Shown piece after piece: positions 34,112-43,395 of a stretch of DNA of 64,000 nucleotides; position 1 is the stretch's first letter, and each line of letters starts with the position of its first letter. The translations under genes were made by a program, and so were the position numbers. The DNA is from CBDDGJ01 sp965199285. Lineage in GTDB: Bacteria; Pseudomonadota; Alphaproteobacteria; RS24. The DNA is taken from positions 1,550,001 to 1,614,000 of the forward strand of contig OZ240687.1 in the NCBI GenBank assembly GCA_965199285.1, given 5' to 3'. Under the pieces are notes generated by a model, which saw only the letters and a program-made list of their open reading frames with translations, searched no databases and was not told where the DNA came from.

Positions 34112-35449
34112 ATGACAAATGAATCGCTTGATTTGGCCGAAGCGGCAGTGGCGCGCGCTATGGCGTGTGGTGCCGATGCGGCTGATAGTATTGTGACGAT
34201 GGGGCAATCTTTGGGCGTATCCTGTCGGCAAGGCAAAATTGAAGATGTCGAGCGGGCAGAAAATCGTGACCTCGATTTGCGGGTTTTAATCGGCAAAAAA
34301 CAAGCCTTTGTTTCGGCGCTTGGGGCAAGATTGCCGCAAATAGATAGTCTGGTTGAACGGGCGATGGATATGGCACGCGTTGTGCCGGAAGACCCATTTT
34401 GTGGATTGGCGGATGCGTCTATGCTGGCAAAGGATTTGCCAGCGCTTGATTTATGTGACACTTATGTGCCAGAAACAGATGCGCTTATTGATTTGGCGCG
34501 CCAAACCGAAGATAAGGGGCGGCACAGTGACGGCATTACAAATTCCGAAGGCGCGGGCGCGGGTTGGGGAACAAGCACCACCGCTTTGGTGACAAGTCAT
34601 GGCTTTGCCGGCACTTATGAAAGCAGTCATTTTTCTTTGAGCTGTAGCCTCATCGCAGGCGAAGGGGAAACCATGCAGCGCGATTATGCCAGTCACAATG
34701 CGCGCCATTTTGCCGATCTCGATAAGCCAGACGAGATTGGCGAAAAAGCCGCCAAGCGAAGTGTTGAGCGTTTGCATCCGCGTAAAATTAAAAGCTGCAC
34801 TGCACCGGTTATGTTCGCGCCGCGCATTGCCAATAGTTTGCTCGGTCATTTGGCTGGCGCAATGAGCGGCAGCGCGATTGCACGCGGAACCTCTTTTTTA
34901 CGCGAGGATATGGGAAAAGCGATTTTTCCATCATCAGTGCACGTGATTGATGACCCGCATCGCAAGCGAGGCTTGCGCTCTTTTGCCTTTGATGCGGAGG
35001 GTTTATGTCCCGATAAATTAAAACTGGTAGAAGATGGGGTGCTGCAAAGCTGGTTGTTGGATTGTGCAACGGCACAGCAATTAGGTCTTAACAGCAATGC
35101 ACGCGCAGGGCGGTCTTCAGCCGGGCCGCCCGCGCCATCGAGCAGCAATTTATATTTTGAAGGGGGAAGCAAAACACCAGCAGATTTGCGCCGCGATATG
35201 GGCAGCGGGCTTTATGTCACCGAGCTTATCGGCATGGGGGTGAATGGTGTTACTGGTGATTATTCACGCGGCGCGGCAGGCTTTTGGATTGAGAATGGTG
35301 AGATTACCTATCCGGTGAGCGAAGTGACGATTGCCGGTAATTTGCGTGATATGTTTTCCTCGCTTATCTGTGCGAATGATCTCAGTTTCCGGCGCGGCAC
35401 AAATTCGCCAAGCCTTTTGATTGAAGCAATGGCAATTGCAGGGCTGTAA
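34112..35449 (+). CDS. pmbA: TldE/PmbA family metallopeptidase component
   Basis: A 445-residue homologue of PmbA (TldE), the non-catalytic partner of the TldD peptidase, which together process modified peptides such as microcin precursors and degrade unfolded peptides. It has the expected N-terminal SLGVSCRQGKIEDVERAENR, the central FSLSCSLIAGEGETMQRDY and the C-terminal GLYVTELIGMGVNGVTGDYS and GAAGFWIENGEITYPV signatures. The TldD zinc motif HExxxH is absent, as expected for TldE. No clear ribosome-binding site precedes the ATG. The ABC exporter gene starts one base after its stop; tldD is not in the window. Confidence 0.92.
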   Translation: MTNESLDLAEAAVARAMACGADAADSIVTMGQSLGVSCRQGKIEDVERAENRDLDLRVLIGKKQAFVSALGARLPQIDSLVERAMDMARVVPEDPFCGLADASMLAKDLPALDLCDTYVPETDALIDLARQTEDKGRHSDGITNSEGAGAGWGTSTTALVTSHGFAGTYESSHFSLSCSLIAGEGETMQRDYASHNARHFADLDKPDEIGEKAAKRSVERLHPRKIKSCTAPVMFAPRIANSLLGHLAGAMSGSAIARGTSFLREDMGKAIFPSSVHVIDDPHRKRGLRSFAFDAEGLCPDKLKLVEDGVLQSWLLDCATAQQLGLNSNARAGRSSAGPPAPSSSNLYFEGGSKTPADLRRDMGSGLYVTELIGMGVNGVTGDYSRGAAGFWIENGEITYPVSEVTIAGNLRDMFSSLICANDLSFRRGTNSPSLLIEAMAIAGL

Positions 35450-35450
35450 G

Positions 35451-37232
35451 ATGGATCAGATTATCCACACCTATCAAACCCGCAAAAACCGATCTTGGGC
35501 GCTTATTGAGCGGGTGGCAAAAGTCTATTTACGTCCCTATTGGCATTTATTGGTTTTGGGTATCATATTTAATATCATCGTCGCTGCGACGACGGGTGTC
35601 TTACCTTGGTTTATTCAAAAAGCGATTGATGATGTTTTTGATGGCCGCGATCAGACCATGCTTTTGCTTATTCCGGCAGGCATTATTGCGGTGCAACTTA
35701 TCAAGGGCATATCCTCTTATGCCTCAAATGCAATTATGGCGGTTGTCGGATTGCGGAGCATCGCCGATATGCAAAGCGATCTCTTAGCATCGCTTTTGCG
35801 GGGTGATGTGGGGTTTGTGACAACCCAGCATAGCGGTGAATATTTATCCATTTTTATGAATGATAATGTCCGCATCCGCGATACGGTAAATAATGCGCTG
35901 GTTGGCTTGGCGCGGCATTTATTAACAGTGATTGTGCTCATCGGCATGATGTTTGTGATGAATTGGAAACTCGCTCTTATCTATGTCGCATTGGTGATTC
36001 CTATGGCGATATTGGTGGTGCGGCGATTGGGACGCGTCACGCGTAAAGCCGGCAAGCGTGGCCTTGAAGAGGCAGGCACTTTATCACGTCATATTACCGA
36101 GACTTTGCGCGGCTTGCGGATTGTTAAAGCCTATCGGCAGGAAGAAACACAGCTCATGCGGGCGCAAAACACCATTCGGGATGTTGTCCATTATAGCGCA
36201 AAAAGCAGCAAAGCCCGCGCCGCGACCGGCCCTATGGTTGAGATTCTGGCAGGCATTGCAGTGGCAGCGATTATATATTTCGGGGCGCAACAAAGCTATC
36301 AAGGGGTTTTGACAACGGGTGAGTTTATGGGCTTTATTTCATCGCTTTTGATGACTTATGGTCCTTTGCGTTCGGTTGCAAATATTCAAACTTCTTTGCA
36401 AGAAGGGGTTGCGGCGGGCAATCGTATATTTGCTCTCATGGATGAACCGCCGCATATTCTCGATAAACCGGATGCAAAACCATTAAAAATAAGCCAAGCC
36501 GCGTTGCGCTTTGATAAGGTTGATTTTCGCTATAATACCGAAAGCCCGCAGGTTCTAAATAATGTCACAATAGATATTAAAGCGGGGCAGACCATCGCTT
36601 TTGTTGGTACGTCAGGGGCGGGCAAATCCACCCTTCTTAATCTCGTTTTGCGGTTTTTCGATGTCGAACAGGGTAAAATTGAAATTGATGGGCAGGATAT
36701 TCGTAACGTCACGCTCGCGAGTTTACGCGGCGCGATTGCTTTGGTGACCCAAGACCCGTTTTTATTCGATGACACAATATATGAGAATATTGTTTTTGGT
36801 TTCCCCAATGTGACAAGGGCAGATGTTGAAAAAGCCGCCAAGCAAGCCGCGGCCTATGATTTTATTATGGCGTTTCCGGATGGGTTTGACACCCAAGCCG
36901 GCGAAGCGGGGGCGAGGCTTTCGGGCGGGCAAAAACAGCGCATTGCGATTGCCCGCGCGATTTTGCGAAATGCGCCAATTCTATTGCTTGATGAGGCAAC
37001 TTCAGCGCTTGATACCGCGTCTGAAGCAAAGGTTCAAAACGCACTCGCAGAGCTTATGCAGGGGCGTACCTCTTTGGTGATTGCGCATCGCTTCTCAACC
37101 ATTTTGAATGCCGATAAAATTTATGTCGTTGAGCAAGGGCAGATTATTGAAAGCGGCACGCATGATGAATTGCTGGCACAAGACGGGCATTATAACCGGC
37201 TTTTTCAGATGCAATTTCAAGATAATGCATAA
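35451..37232 (+). CDS. MsbA-like ABC transporter, fused permease and ATPase
   Basis: A half-transporter of 593 residues forming a homodimeric exporter. Six transmembrane helices occupy about residues 22-310. The ATPase domain has Walker A GTSGAGKST, signature LSGGQKQRIAIARAI and Walker B ILLLDEATSALD, followed by the switch His in IAHRFSTI. Being directly upstream of waaA and lpxK, which act on lipid A, supports a lipid A flippase or related envelope-lipid role, but specificity is not proven. ATG 35451 follows the pmbA stop by one base; the in-frame upstream codons lie inside pmbA. Confidence 0.9.
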   Translation: MDQIIHTYQTRKNRSWALIERVAKVYLRPYWHLLVLGIIFNIIVAATTGVLPWFIQKAIDDVFDGRDQTMLLLIPAGIIAVQLIKGISSYASNAIMAVVGLRSIADMQSDLLASLLRGDVGFVTTQHSGEYLSIFMNDNVRIRDTVNNALVGLARHLLTVIVLIGMMFVMNWKLALIYVALVIPMAILVVRRLGRVTRKAGKRGLEEAGTLSRHITETLRGLRIVKAYRQEETQLMRAQNTIRDVVHYSAKSSKARAATGPMVEILAGIAVAAIIYFGAQQSYQGVLTTGEFMGFISSLLMTYGPLRSVANIQTSLQEGVAAGNRIFALMDEPPHILDKPDAKPLKISQAALRFDKVDFRYNTESPQVLNNVTIDIKAGQTIAFVGTSGAGKSTLLNLVLRFFDVEQGKIEIDGQDIRNVTLASLRGAIALVTQDPFLFDDTIYENIVFGFPNVTRADVEKAAKQAAAYDFIMAFPDGFDTQAGEAGARLSGGQKQRIAIARAILRNAPILLLDEATSALDTASEAKVQNALAELMQGRTSLVIAHRFSTILNADKIYVVEQGQIIESGTHDELLAQDGHYNRLFQMQFQDNA

Positions 37233-37259
37233 GCCATAATATATTAAGAGATAAAGCAA

Positions 37260-38552
37260 ATGCTAACCGTCTATAAAATTCTAAGCTGGATGATTTATTT
37301 ATGTGTGCCGGTGATTTTGCTGCTGCGCATATTGCGCGGGCGCGAAGAATGGGGACGGATGCGCGAACGCTTTGGGGCTATTGCGACAGGGAGAAATGCA
37401 CCAAAAAATCATGCGCCAAAAATTCGCCCCATCTGGTTTCATGCCGCCAGCATGGGAGAGGTGATGTCAATCTGGCCATTGGTTAAAGATTTACGGCAAA
37501 AATCCGACCATCATATTCTCATCACAACCGCCACCCGCACCGCCGCAGATTTTATCGAAATGCGGATTGCGGATGAAAAACATGAGCATATTTTTCATCT
37601 TTATGTGCCTTTCGATATATCGCATTTTACCGACCGCTTTATCCGTAACTGGCAACCGCAATTAGGCATTTTTGTCGAGTCAGAAATATGGCCGCATCTT
37701 ATTTTTTCAGCGCGTAAAATGAACATTCCCTTATTGCTCGTAAATGGCCGCATCTCGGAGAGAAGTTTCAAGCGCTATTTATGGGTAAAGCGGATTTTGC
37801 AGAAAATCTTTGCCCAATTTGAATATATCTTAGCGCAAGATGCAATCAGCCATTCGCATTTTCAAAAATTAGGGGCAGAAAAAGCGCAAGACATAGGCAA
37901 TCTAAAATTTGATGCGCCTTTGCTTCCTTATAAACGAAAAGAATTAAAAGACTTGCGTGATAAAATTGCCGATCGGCCCGTATGGGTGGCGGCAAGCATT
38001 CATCCCGGAGAAGAAGAGATGCTGGCGCAGGCGCAAAAGACATTACAAAAATCACATCCTGATTTATTATTGATTGTGATCCCCCGCCATGCGCATCGGG
38101 GCGACCAATTTGCATCCCGCTTTACCGCTTGTGGGTTGAGTGTCGCGCAACGTCGTAAGCAGCAGCAATTATCGGCGCGCACCAATATTTATCTTGCCGA
38201 TACAATGGGGGAGATGGGCTTATTTTATCGTCTCGCCAAGATTTGTTTTATGGGCGGTTCGCTTGTGCCACATGGCGGGCAAAACCCGCTCGAGCCAGCG
38301 CGCTTAAAATGCGCGCTTATTCATGGGTTCCATATTGATAATTTCCGCGAAATCTATAGCGGCTTAAATAAGACAGAGGCTGCCTATCAGCTGACAAATG
38401 AGGGGGAGCTATCTGATAAAGTGCGGCATTTTATAGAGGATAAAAAAGCGGCAGAGGCGTGCGGGCGACGGGCTTATCATTTTGTAAAAGGCAGAAGCGG
38501 CGCGCTTGGTGAAACGGCGAAAATAATCGAAACCATATTGGAGACAGGATGA
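37260..38552 (+). CDS. waaA: 3-deoxy-D-manno-octulosonic acid (Kdo) transferase
   Basis: Attaches Kdo to the lipid A precursor at the inner membrane. The 430 residues start with a single membrane anchor (about 5-24, MIYLCVPVILLLRIL) followed by RFG and the N-terminal glycosyltransferase fold (WFHAASMGEV, PLVKDL, ITTATRTAA). Then come VESEIWPHLI, NGRISERSF, the nucleotide-binding AASIHPGEEE and a late GGSLVPHGGQNPLEPA, all characteristic of WaaA/KdtA. The gene follows the ABC exporter by 27 bases, and its stop overlaps the lpxK start (ATGATG), so the three act together in lipid A assembly. Confidence 0.94.
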   Translation: MLTVYKILSWMIYLCVPVILLLRILRGREEWGRMRERFGAIATGRNAPKNHAPKIRPIWFHAASMGEVMSIWPLVKDLRQKSDHHILITTATRTAADFIEMRIADEKHEHIFHLYVPFDISHFTDRFIRNWQPQLGIFVESEIWPHLIFSARKMNIPLLLVNGRISERSFKRYLWVKRILQKIFAQFEYILAQDAISHSHFQKLGAEKAQDIGNLKFDAPLLPYKRKELKDLRDKIADRPVWVAASIHPGEEEMLAQAQKTLQKSHPDLLLIVIPRHAHRGDQFASRFTACGLSVAQRRKQQQLSARTNIYLADTMGEMGLFYRLAKICFMGGSLVPHGGQNPLEPARLKCALIHGFHIDNFREIYSGLNKTEAAYQLTNEGELSDKVRHFIEDKKAAEACGRRAYHFVKGRSGALGETAKIIETILETG

Positions 38553-39547
38553 TGCGGACACCCGATTTTTGGAAATCATATTATCACCCGCTCGCCCTCT
38601 TATTGTGGCCGTTAAGCCTATTATATCGCGCCGCAAGCAAGATACGGGCTGCCATCGCACGGCCACAAAAATTAGGAAAGCCGGTTATTTGTGTTGGCAA
38701 TCTAACTATGGGCGGCGGCGGCAAAACACCCATGACACTTTATCTTGTAGCATTATTTGAGCGGCACGGGTTTCGGCCAGCAATTTTATCACGCGGATTT
38801 GGCGGGCGGGTAAAAATACCCACACGGGTGGATCGCCGCTTCCAAAGCGTCAAAGATGTCGGCGATGAAGCGTGGATGATGGCGGAAGAGTTTCCTGTCT
38901 ATGTATCATCTAATCGCTATTTATCGGGGCAAATGGCATTAGCAGAAAATCGAGATGTTATGATTAAGGATGATGGCTTTCAAAATCCAAACTTGTATCA
39001 TGATATGAATATTATTGTGGTGGATGGCAGGCTGGGCTTAGGAAATAAGCGACTATTTCCAGCCGGGCCTTTGCGCGAAGCTGTAAGCGCGGCGCTGGCG
39101 CGGATTGATGCGGTGATTGTGATCGGTGAAGCAGAGCATGAAACGGTTCATGAGTTTATAGCCCTTTGCCAGAAAACAAATATTGGTATTTTCACCGCAC
39201 AGCTTAAAGCGGTAAACACGAGGCCTAAAAAAGTTTTTGCCTTTTGCGGGCTGGCTTATCCGGAAAAGTTTTTTAATAGCCTCAGAGCAGAAGGATATGA
39301 GATTATCGATCAAGCGGTGTTTGCCGATCATCATAATTATACCGATGCGGAAGCTGAAAAATTAATCGAACGGGCGAACGCTTTGTCAGTGCCGCTTATC
39401 ACAACCCGCAAAGATATTGTGAGGCTGCAAACCCAAACAGAGCATTTATATTGCACCCGCCTGAGCAAAAAGGCGGAGATTTTGGAAGTCGCCCTCAAAA
39501 TCGAACAAGAAGATAGGCTTTGGGCAATGTTAAAAAAGCAGTGTTAA
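38549..39547 (+). CDS. lpxK: Tetraacyldisaccharide 4'-kinase
   Basis: Phosphorylates the 4' position of the disaccharide precursor to form lipid IVA. The 332 residues have an N-terminal hydrophobic region (about 12-28) for membrane association and the atypical P-loop VGNLTMGGGGKTPM (49-62, with Gly-Gly-Lys-Thr), followed by ILSRGFGG, DVGDEAWMMA and DDGFQNPNL, where the Asp residues take part in catalysis in characterised homologues. The start overlaps waaA by four bases; ATG 38552 is an alternative three bases later. The order differs from the usual msbA-lpxK pair by the insertion of waaA. Confidence 0.95.
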   Translation: MMRTPDFWKSYYHPLALLLWPLSLLYRAASKIRAAIARPQKLGKPVICVGNLTMGGGGKTPMTLYLVALFERHGFRPAILSRGFGGRVKIPTRVDRRFQSVKDVGDEAWMMAEEFPVYVSSNRYLSGQMALAENRDVMIKDDGFQNPNLYHDMNIIVVDGRLGLGNKRLFPAGPLREAVSAALARIDAVIVIGEAEHETVHEFIALCQKTNIGIFTAQLKAVNTRPKKVFAFCGLAYPEKFFNSLRAEGYEIIDQAVFADHHNYTDAEAEKLIERANALSVPLITTRKDIVRLQTQTEHLYCTRLSKKAEILEVALKIEQEDRLWAMLKKQC

Positions 39548-39572
39548 AAGAAAAAGTGAGATAATCTATCCA

Positions 39573-40388
39573 TCACTCACCTGCTGGCAGAATAAGCGCC
39601 GGGTCAAGTCGCCGCCCGCGCCAAAACAAACGCCAATCCAAATGCGGGCCGGTGCTGCGACCGGTTGAGCCAATCGTGCCAATAATCGCACCTGCCTCCA
39701 CCATGTCACCATTTTGAACGTGCATATCCGCCAGATGCAAATAGGCGCTGGTGACCCCAAGCCCATGATCGATAAAAATAAGCCCGCCTTCAAAATACAT
39801 ATTGGCGGCAAGGCTCACCCGCCCGCTTGCGGCGGCGCGCACGGGCGTGCCAGCCGGGGCGGCAATATCAATACCATAATGCGGGCGGCGCGCTTCGCCA
39901 TTATAAAAACGCTGGCTGCCATAAACACCGGTAATCCTCCCCCTTACTGGCCATTGAAAGCCCTTGGCAAAATCAGTATGCGCCGAGACATGCGCAAGGG
40001 CGGCGCGTTTTTGCTTTCCTTCGCGGGCAATTCTGTTTTTTGTGTCTGGCGGCGGGCTTACATATTTGGGCGCAACCCCATCAATATGCTGAATATCATA
40101 ATCGCGCTTGGCAATATTCATGGTCGCGATAAAATTATTTTCCCCGCGTATAAAGTGAAGCCTGCTTTTGGCGGCAGCATCACGGCCAAAGCCTATCACC
40201 GCAATTTGGTTGCGGCTTTGCTGTTCCTCACCATCCAAAAATATGCGCGTATCTGGTTGCAAGTGATAAATCACCATCCCGCCTTGAATATATTGGCCAT
40301 AGCTGGCAGTGACAAATTCTGTCGGCAGGGCTTGCGGCGCTGGCACGGGGGAAAGGCCGATAAAAAATGTGAGAATGAGCTTAAGCAT
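39573..40388 (-). CDS. M23 family metallopeptidase (LytM-like)
   Basis: A predicted exported peptidoglycan endopeptidase or its regulator, 271 residues. A signal peptide occupies about 1-20 (MLKLILTFFIGLSPVPAPQA), a region of unknown fold follows, and the M23 domain begins near residue 160. The first zinc motif HYGID (His170, Asp174) is intact, and the C-terminal one reads GPHLDW (His249, Asp251) where most M23 enzymes have HxH; the other catalytic His lies in SAYLHL. It may therefore be active with an altered site or be a non-catalytic activator. Its ATG overlaps the end of the DUF2093 gene by 8 bases. Confidence 0.88.
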   Translation of the reverse strand: MLKLILTFFIGLSPVPAPQALPTEFVTASYGQYIQGGMVIYHLQPDTRIFLDGEEQQSRNQIAVIGFGRDAAAKSRLHFIRGENNFIATMNIAKRDYDIQHIDGVAPKYVSPPPDTKNRIAREGKQKRAALAHVSAHTDFAKGFQWPVRGRITGVYGSQRFYNGEARRPHYGIDIAAPAGTPVRAAASGRVSLAANMYFEGGLIFIDHGLGVTSAYLHLADMHVQNGDMVEAGAIIGTIGSTGRSTGPHLDWRLFWRGRRLDPALILPAGE

Positions 40389-40584
40389 TATGTTTGAGAT
40401 AGGCCGCCAGCGAGGCATCGGCATCAATATAGGCTTCTTGATGCTCGACGCTCCAATAACGAAGCTGCTCAAGCGGAATGGCGCGGCCCGTCTGTGCGCA
40501 GCGTACAAAATGACCATTGTGCAGAATTTCAAAATCCGCATCAAGATAAAGGAGCTTTGCTTCTTGCTGGTTTAAGTCTGTCAT
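40381..40584 (-). CDS. DUF2093 family protein
   Basis: A 67-residue protein matching the alphaproteobacterial DUF2093 family (LLYLDADFEILHNGHFVRCA, then IPLEQLRYWSVEHQEAYI). The function is unknown. ATG 40584 gives the usual family start; the longer frame to 40635 overlaps xseA. It lies between xseA and the M23 peptidase, overlapping the latter, so all three are probably co-transcribed. Presence next to xseA is, to my knowledge, a common arrangement in this class. Confidence 0.87.
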   Translation of the reverse strand: MTDLNQQEAKLLYLDADFEILHNGHFVRCAQTGRAIPLEQLRYWSVEHQEAYIDADASLAAYLKHNA

Positions 40585-40609
40585 GTGTCGCCTATCAAAG
40601 AGATATATC

Positions 40610-42055
40610 TTACAAGAGATTGCCTTGCGCGTCATCTTCTGGTTTTGGCTTTTTTGCGCGCACTTGTTTTCGGGGCGATTTTCGGGCGGGCGTGGGTGAC
40701 GCCGAACCGATAATTTGCGCCTGTAGGTTTTGCGATTTTGCGAGTTTAATCATAATGTCTTCGCCTTCACTTACATCGCTTGCTTGTGTCACCAGCTTGC
40801 CTTTGGCGGTCTGCACAAGCGCGAAACCGCGTTCTAATGTTGTTTCATGGCTTAACAATTTTAGCTTTTGCGCCGCCAATGTTAAGCGCGTCTGATAATG
40901 TGCGATAACCCGATTTTCAGACTTCTGGATATTGTGAAATAAATGTTGCAAATGGCGATGCTGGGTTGCCGCCTGCCGTTTTATCATCGAAAAATTCAAC
41001 CGCCCTTCCATCCGCATGAAGCGGGCATAATGATGCTGAATATTTTTCTGTAAGCCCGCCGCCAGTCGTTGCGCCAGCCCATCAAGAATTTGCGCAGGAC
41101 GGAAGAGTAAATCCTGCAAACGCGGCAGGCCACGGTTTACCCCAATAAGATGCTCTTGCCGATGCCGCAAAAGCCGCGATTGGCTATCGAGCAAGCGACG
41201 CGTATAATCCAATATTGTGGTTTGTAGCTCAGCCCGCACGGGCACTGCCAGCTCGGCGGCTGCTGTCGGCGTAGGGGCGCGCAAATCAGCAGCATAATCA
41301 ATCAGAGTTGTATCGGTTTCATGCCCAATCGCCGAGATGACCGGAATATCAGAATCGGCAATTGTGCGAACGACAATCTCTTCATTAAAGCCCCATAAAT
41401 CTTCAACACTGCCGCCGCCGCGCGCGACAATCAATAAATCAGGGCGCGGAACAGCCCCTGCCCCCAAAGCATTAAATCCGGCAATCGCTTGCGCCACTTC
41501 CGCCGCGCAATTTTCGCCCTGCACGCGCACCGGCCACACCAATACATGGCGCGGAAACCGATCCGCAAAGCGATGCAAAATATCGCGGATCACCGCCCCG
41601 CTCGGGCTGGTGACAATGCCAACCACATCCGGCAGATAGGGGATTGGCTTTTTTCGTTCTGCATCAAACAGCCCTTCTGCTGCTAATTGTTTTTTGCGCG
41701 CCGCCAAAAGCGCCATCAGCGCGCCCTCGCCTGCCGGTGTGAGGCTATCAATAATCAACTGATATTTGGATTGTCCGGCGAATGTTGTAAGCTTGCCAGT
41801 ACAGACCACTTCCAAGCCTTCTTCGGGCTGGACAGAAAAGCGCGCCGCCACCCCTTTCCAAATCACCGCCGATAAAACCGCCCGGTCATCCTTAAGGTCA
41901 AGATAGACATGCCCCGATGCTGGCCGTGAGACCCGCCCCAATTCGCCGCGCACTCTTATATAGCCAAACTGCCCTTCTAAAACCTGCTTGACCGCGCCGG
42001 ATATTTCCGAAACCGAAAATTCAGCAATATTATCTGTTGGTTGCGCGTCACTCAT
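40610..42055 (-). CDS. xseA: Exodeoxyribonuclease VII large subunit
   Basis: Catalytic subunit of the single-strand DNA exonuclease VII. The 481 residues have an N-terminal OB-fold for DNA binding (FSVSEISGAVKQVLEGQFG, RVRGELGRVSRPASGHVY), then the catalytic domain with VVGIVTSPSGAVIRDI, ARGGGSVEDLWGFNEE and SAIGHETDTTLIDYAAD, in which the acidic and His residues are conserved in the family. A long helical region (about 290-420) and a basic C-terminal tail (RKSPRKQVRAKKPK) follow. It heads the minus-strand group with DUF2093 and M23. The small subunit gene xseB is not nearby. It is divergent from purD across 47 bases. Confidence 0.95.
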   Translation of the reverse strand: MSDAQPTDNIAEFSVSEISGAVKQVLEGQFGYIRVRGELGRVSRPASGHVYLDLKDDRAVLSAVIWKGVAARFSVQPEEGLEVVCTGKLTTFAGQSKYQLIIDSLTPAGEGALMALLAARKKQLAAEGLFDAERKKPIPYLPDVVGIVTSPSGAVIRDILHRFADRFPRHVLVWPVRVQGENCAAEVAQAIAGFNALGAGAVPRPDLLIVARGGGSVEDLWGFNEEIVVRTIADSDIPVISAIGHETDTTLIDYAADLRAPTPTAAAELAVPVRAELQTTILDYTRRLLDSQSRLLRHRQEHLIGVNRGLPRLQDLLFRPAQILDGLAQRLAAGLQKNIQHHYARFMRMEGRLNFSMIKRQAATQHRHLQHLFHNIQKSENRVIAHYQTRLTLAAQKLKLLSHETTLERGFALVQTAKGKLVTQASDVSEGEDIMIKLAKSQNLQAQIIGSASPTPARKSPRKQVRAKKPKPEDDAQGNLL

Positions 42056-42102
42056 AGTTTATAGTCTGCCATAATTTGCAAATATAAAAAAGCAGGGAAG
42101 AG

Positions 42103-43386
42103 ATGAATATTCTGATTTTAGGAAGTGGCGGGCGTGAACATGCGCTGGCGTGGAAGATTGCACAAAGCCCCTTATGCCATAGGCTTTATTGCGCGCCTGC
42201 CAATGCGGGGATTTCAGAGCTTGCCGAAATCGCTGCTTGCGATGCGGATGATGCGTCATCAGTGATTGATTTTTGCCAAAAAGAAAATATTGAATTTGTC
42301 ATTATCGGGCCTGAGATTCCGCTCGTCAATGGCATGGCGGATGCGCTTACGGCGGCAAATATCGCGGTCTTTGGCCCTTCGGCGGCGGCCGCGCAATTAG
42401 AAGGCTCGAAAGGTTTTACCAAAGATATATGCGCCGCTGCCAATATTCCGACCGCCGCTTATGCCCGATTTTTCGATGCCGCCGCCGCGCATGAGTATCT
42501 CACCACCCATGCCACCCCGATAGTGATTAAAGCCGATGGTCTGGCGGCCGGTAAGGGGGTGATTATCGCCCAGACAGATACGCAAGCGCATGATGCGGTT
42601 GATATGATTTTTGATGGCGGCTTTGGCGCCGCTGGCGCATCGCTGGTGATTGAAGACTTTATGCAAGGTGAAGAGGTAAGTTTTTTCGCGCTTTGCGATG
42701 GGAAAACCGCCCTGCCGCTTGCGACAGCGCAAGACCATAAACAGGTTGGCGAGGGTGATACAGGCTTAAACACAGGCGGCATGGGGGCTTATTCGCCTGC
42801 CCCAATCATGACAGCAGAGCTTGCTGATGAGGTTATGACGCGGATTATAAACCCCACACTTCACCATATGGCAGCGCAAAATATGCCTTTTAAGGGGGTG
42901 CTTTATGCTGGTCTTATGCTCACGGCGGAAGGGCCGAAACTGGTGGAATATAATGTCCGCTTTGGGGACCCTGAATGTCAGGTTCTGATGGCGCGCTTAA
43001 ATGATGATATTGTGCCTGCCCTATGGGCAGTGGCGCAAGGTGATATATCGCATATCACGCTGGATTGGGCGGATGATAAGGTGATCACCGTGATTATGGC
43101 CGCGCAAGGCTATCCCGAAGCGTATCAGAAAAATACCGAAATTCGAAATCTGCAAGCCGCCGCGATGGATGAAGCGGTAACAATATTCCATGCCGGCACA
43201 AAATATGAAAATGACCGCCTGCTCGCGGCCGGCGGGCGCGTATTGAATATTACCGCGCGCGGTGATAGCATCACTGAAGCGGCCGAAAAAGCCTATAGTG
43301 CGATTGCAAAAATCGATTGGCCGCAAGGGTTTTATCGCCGCGATATTGGCTGGCGCGCAATAGCTCGCGAAAAAAGTGAACATTGA
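42103..43386 (+). CDS. purD: Phosphoribosylamine-glycine ligase
   Basis: Second step of purine synthesis: ATP-dependent joining of glycine to phosphoribosylamine. The 427 residues begin with the PurD signature NILILGSGGREHALAWKI and include the ATP-grasp motif IVIKADGLAAGKGVIIA (about 140-156) and the C-terminal MTAEGPKLVEYNVRFGDPEC, with the Glu and Asn residues that hold magnesium-ATP. AGGGAAGAG lies right before the ATG. A phosphotransferase gene follows after nine bases on the same strand. No purine riboswitch is seen in the short upstream gap. Confidence 0.96.
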   Translation: MNILILGSGGREHALAWKIAQSPLCHRLYCAPANAGISELAEIAACDADDASSVIDFCQKENIEFVIIGPEIPLVNGMADALTAANIAVFGPSAAAAQLEGSKGFTKDICAAANIPTAAYARFFDAAAAHEYLTTHATPIVIKADGLAAGKGVIIAQTDTQAHDAVDMIFDGGFGAAGASLVIEDFMQGEEVSFFALCDGKTALPLATAQDHKQVGEGDTGLNTGGMGAYSPAPIMTAELADEVMTRIINPTLHHMAAQNMPFKGVLYAGLMLTAEGPKLVEYNVRFGDPECQVLMARLNDDIVPALWAVAQGDISHITLDWADDKVITVIMAAQGYPEAYQKNTEIRNLQAAAMDEAVTIFHAGTKYENDRLLAAGGRVLNITARGDSITEAAEKAYSAIAKIDWPQGFYRRDIGWRAIAREKSEH

Positions 43387-43395
43387 GGGAGGTGT

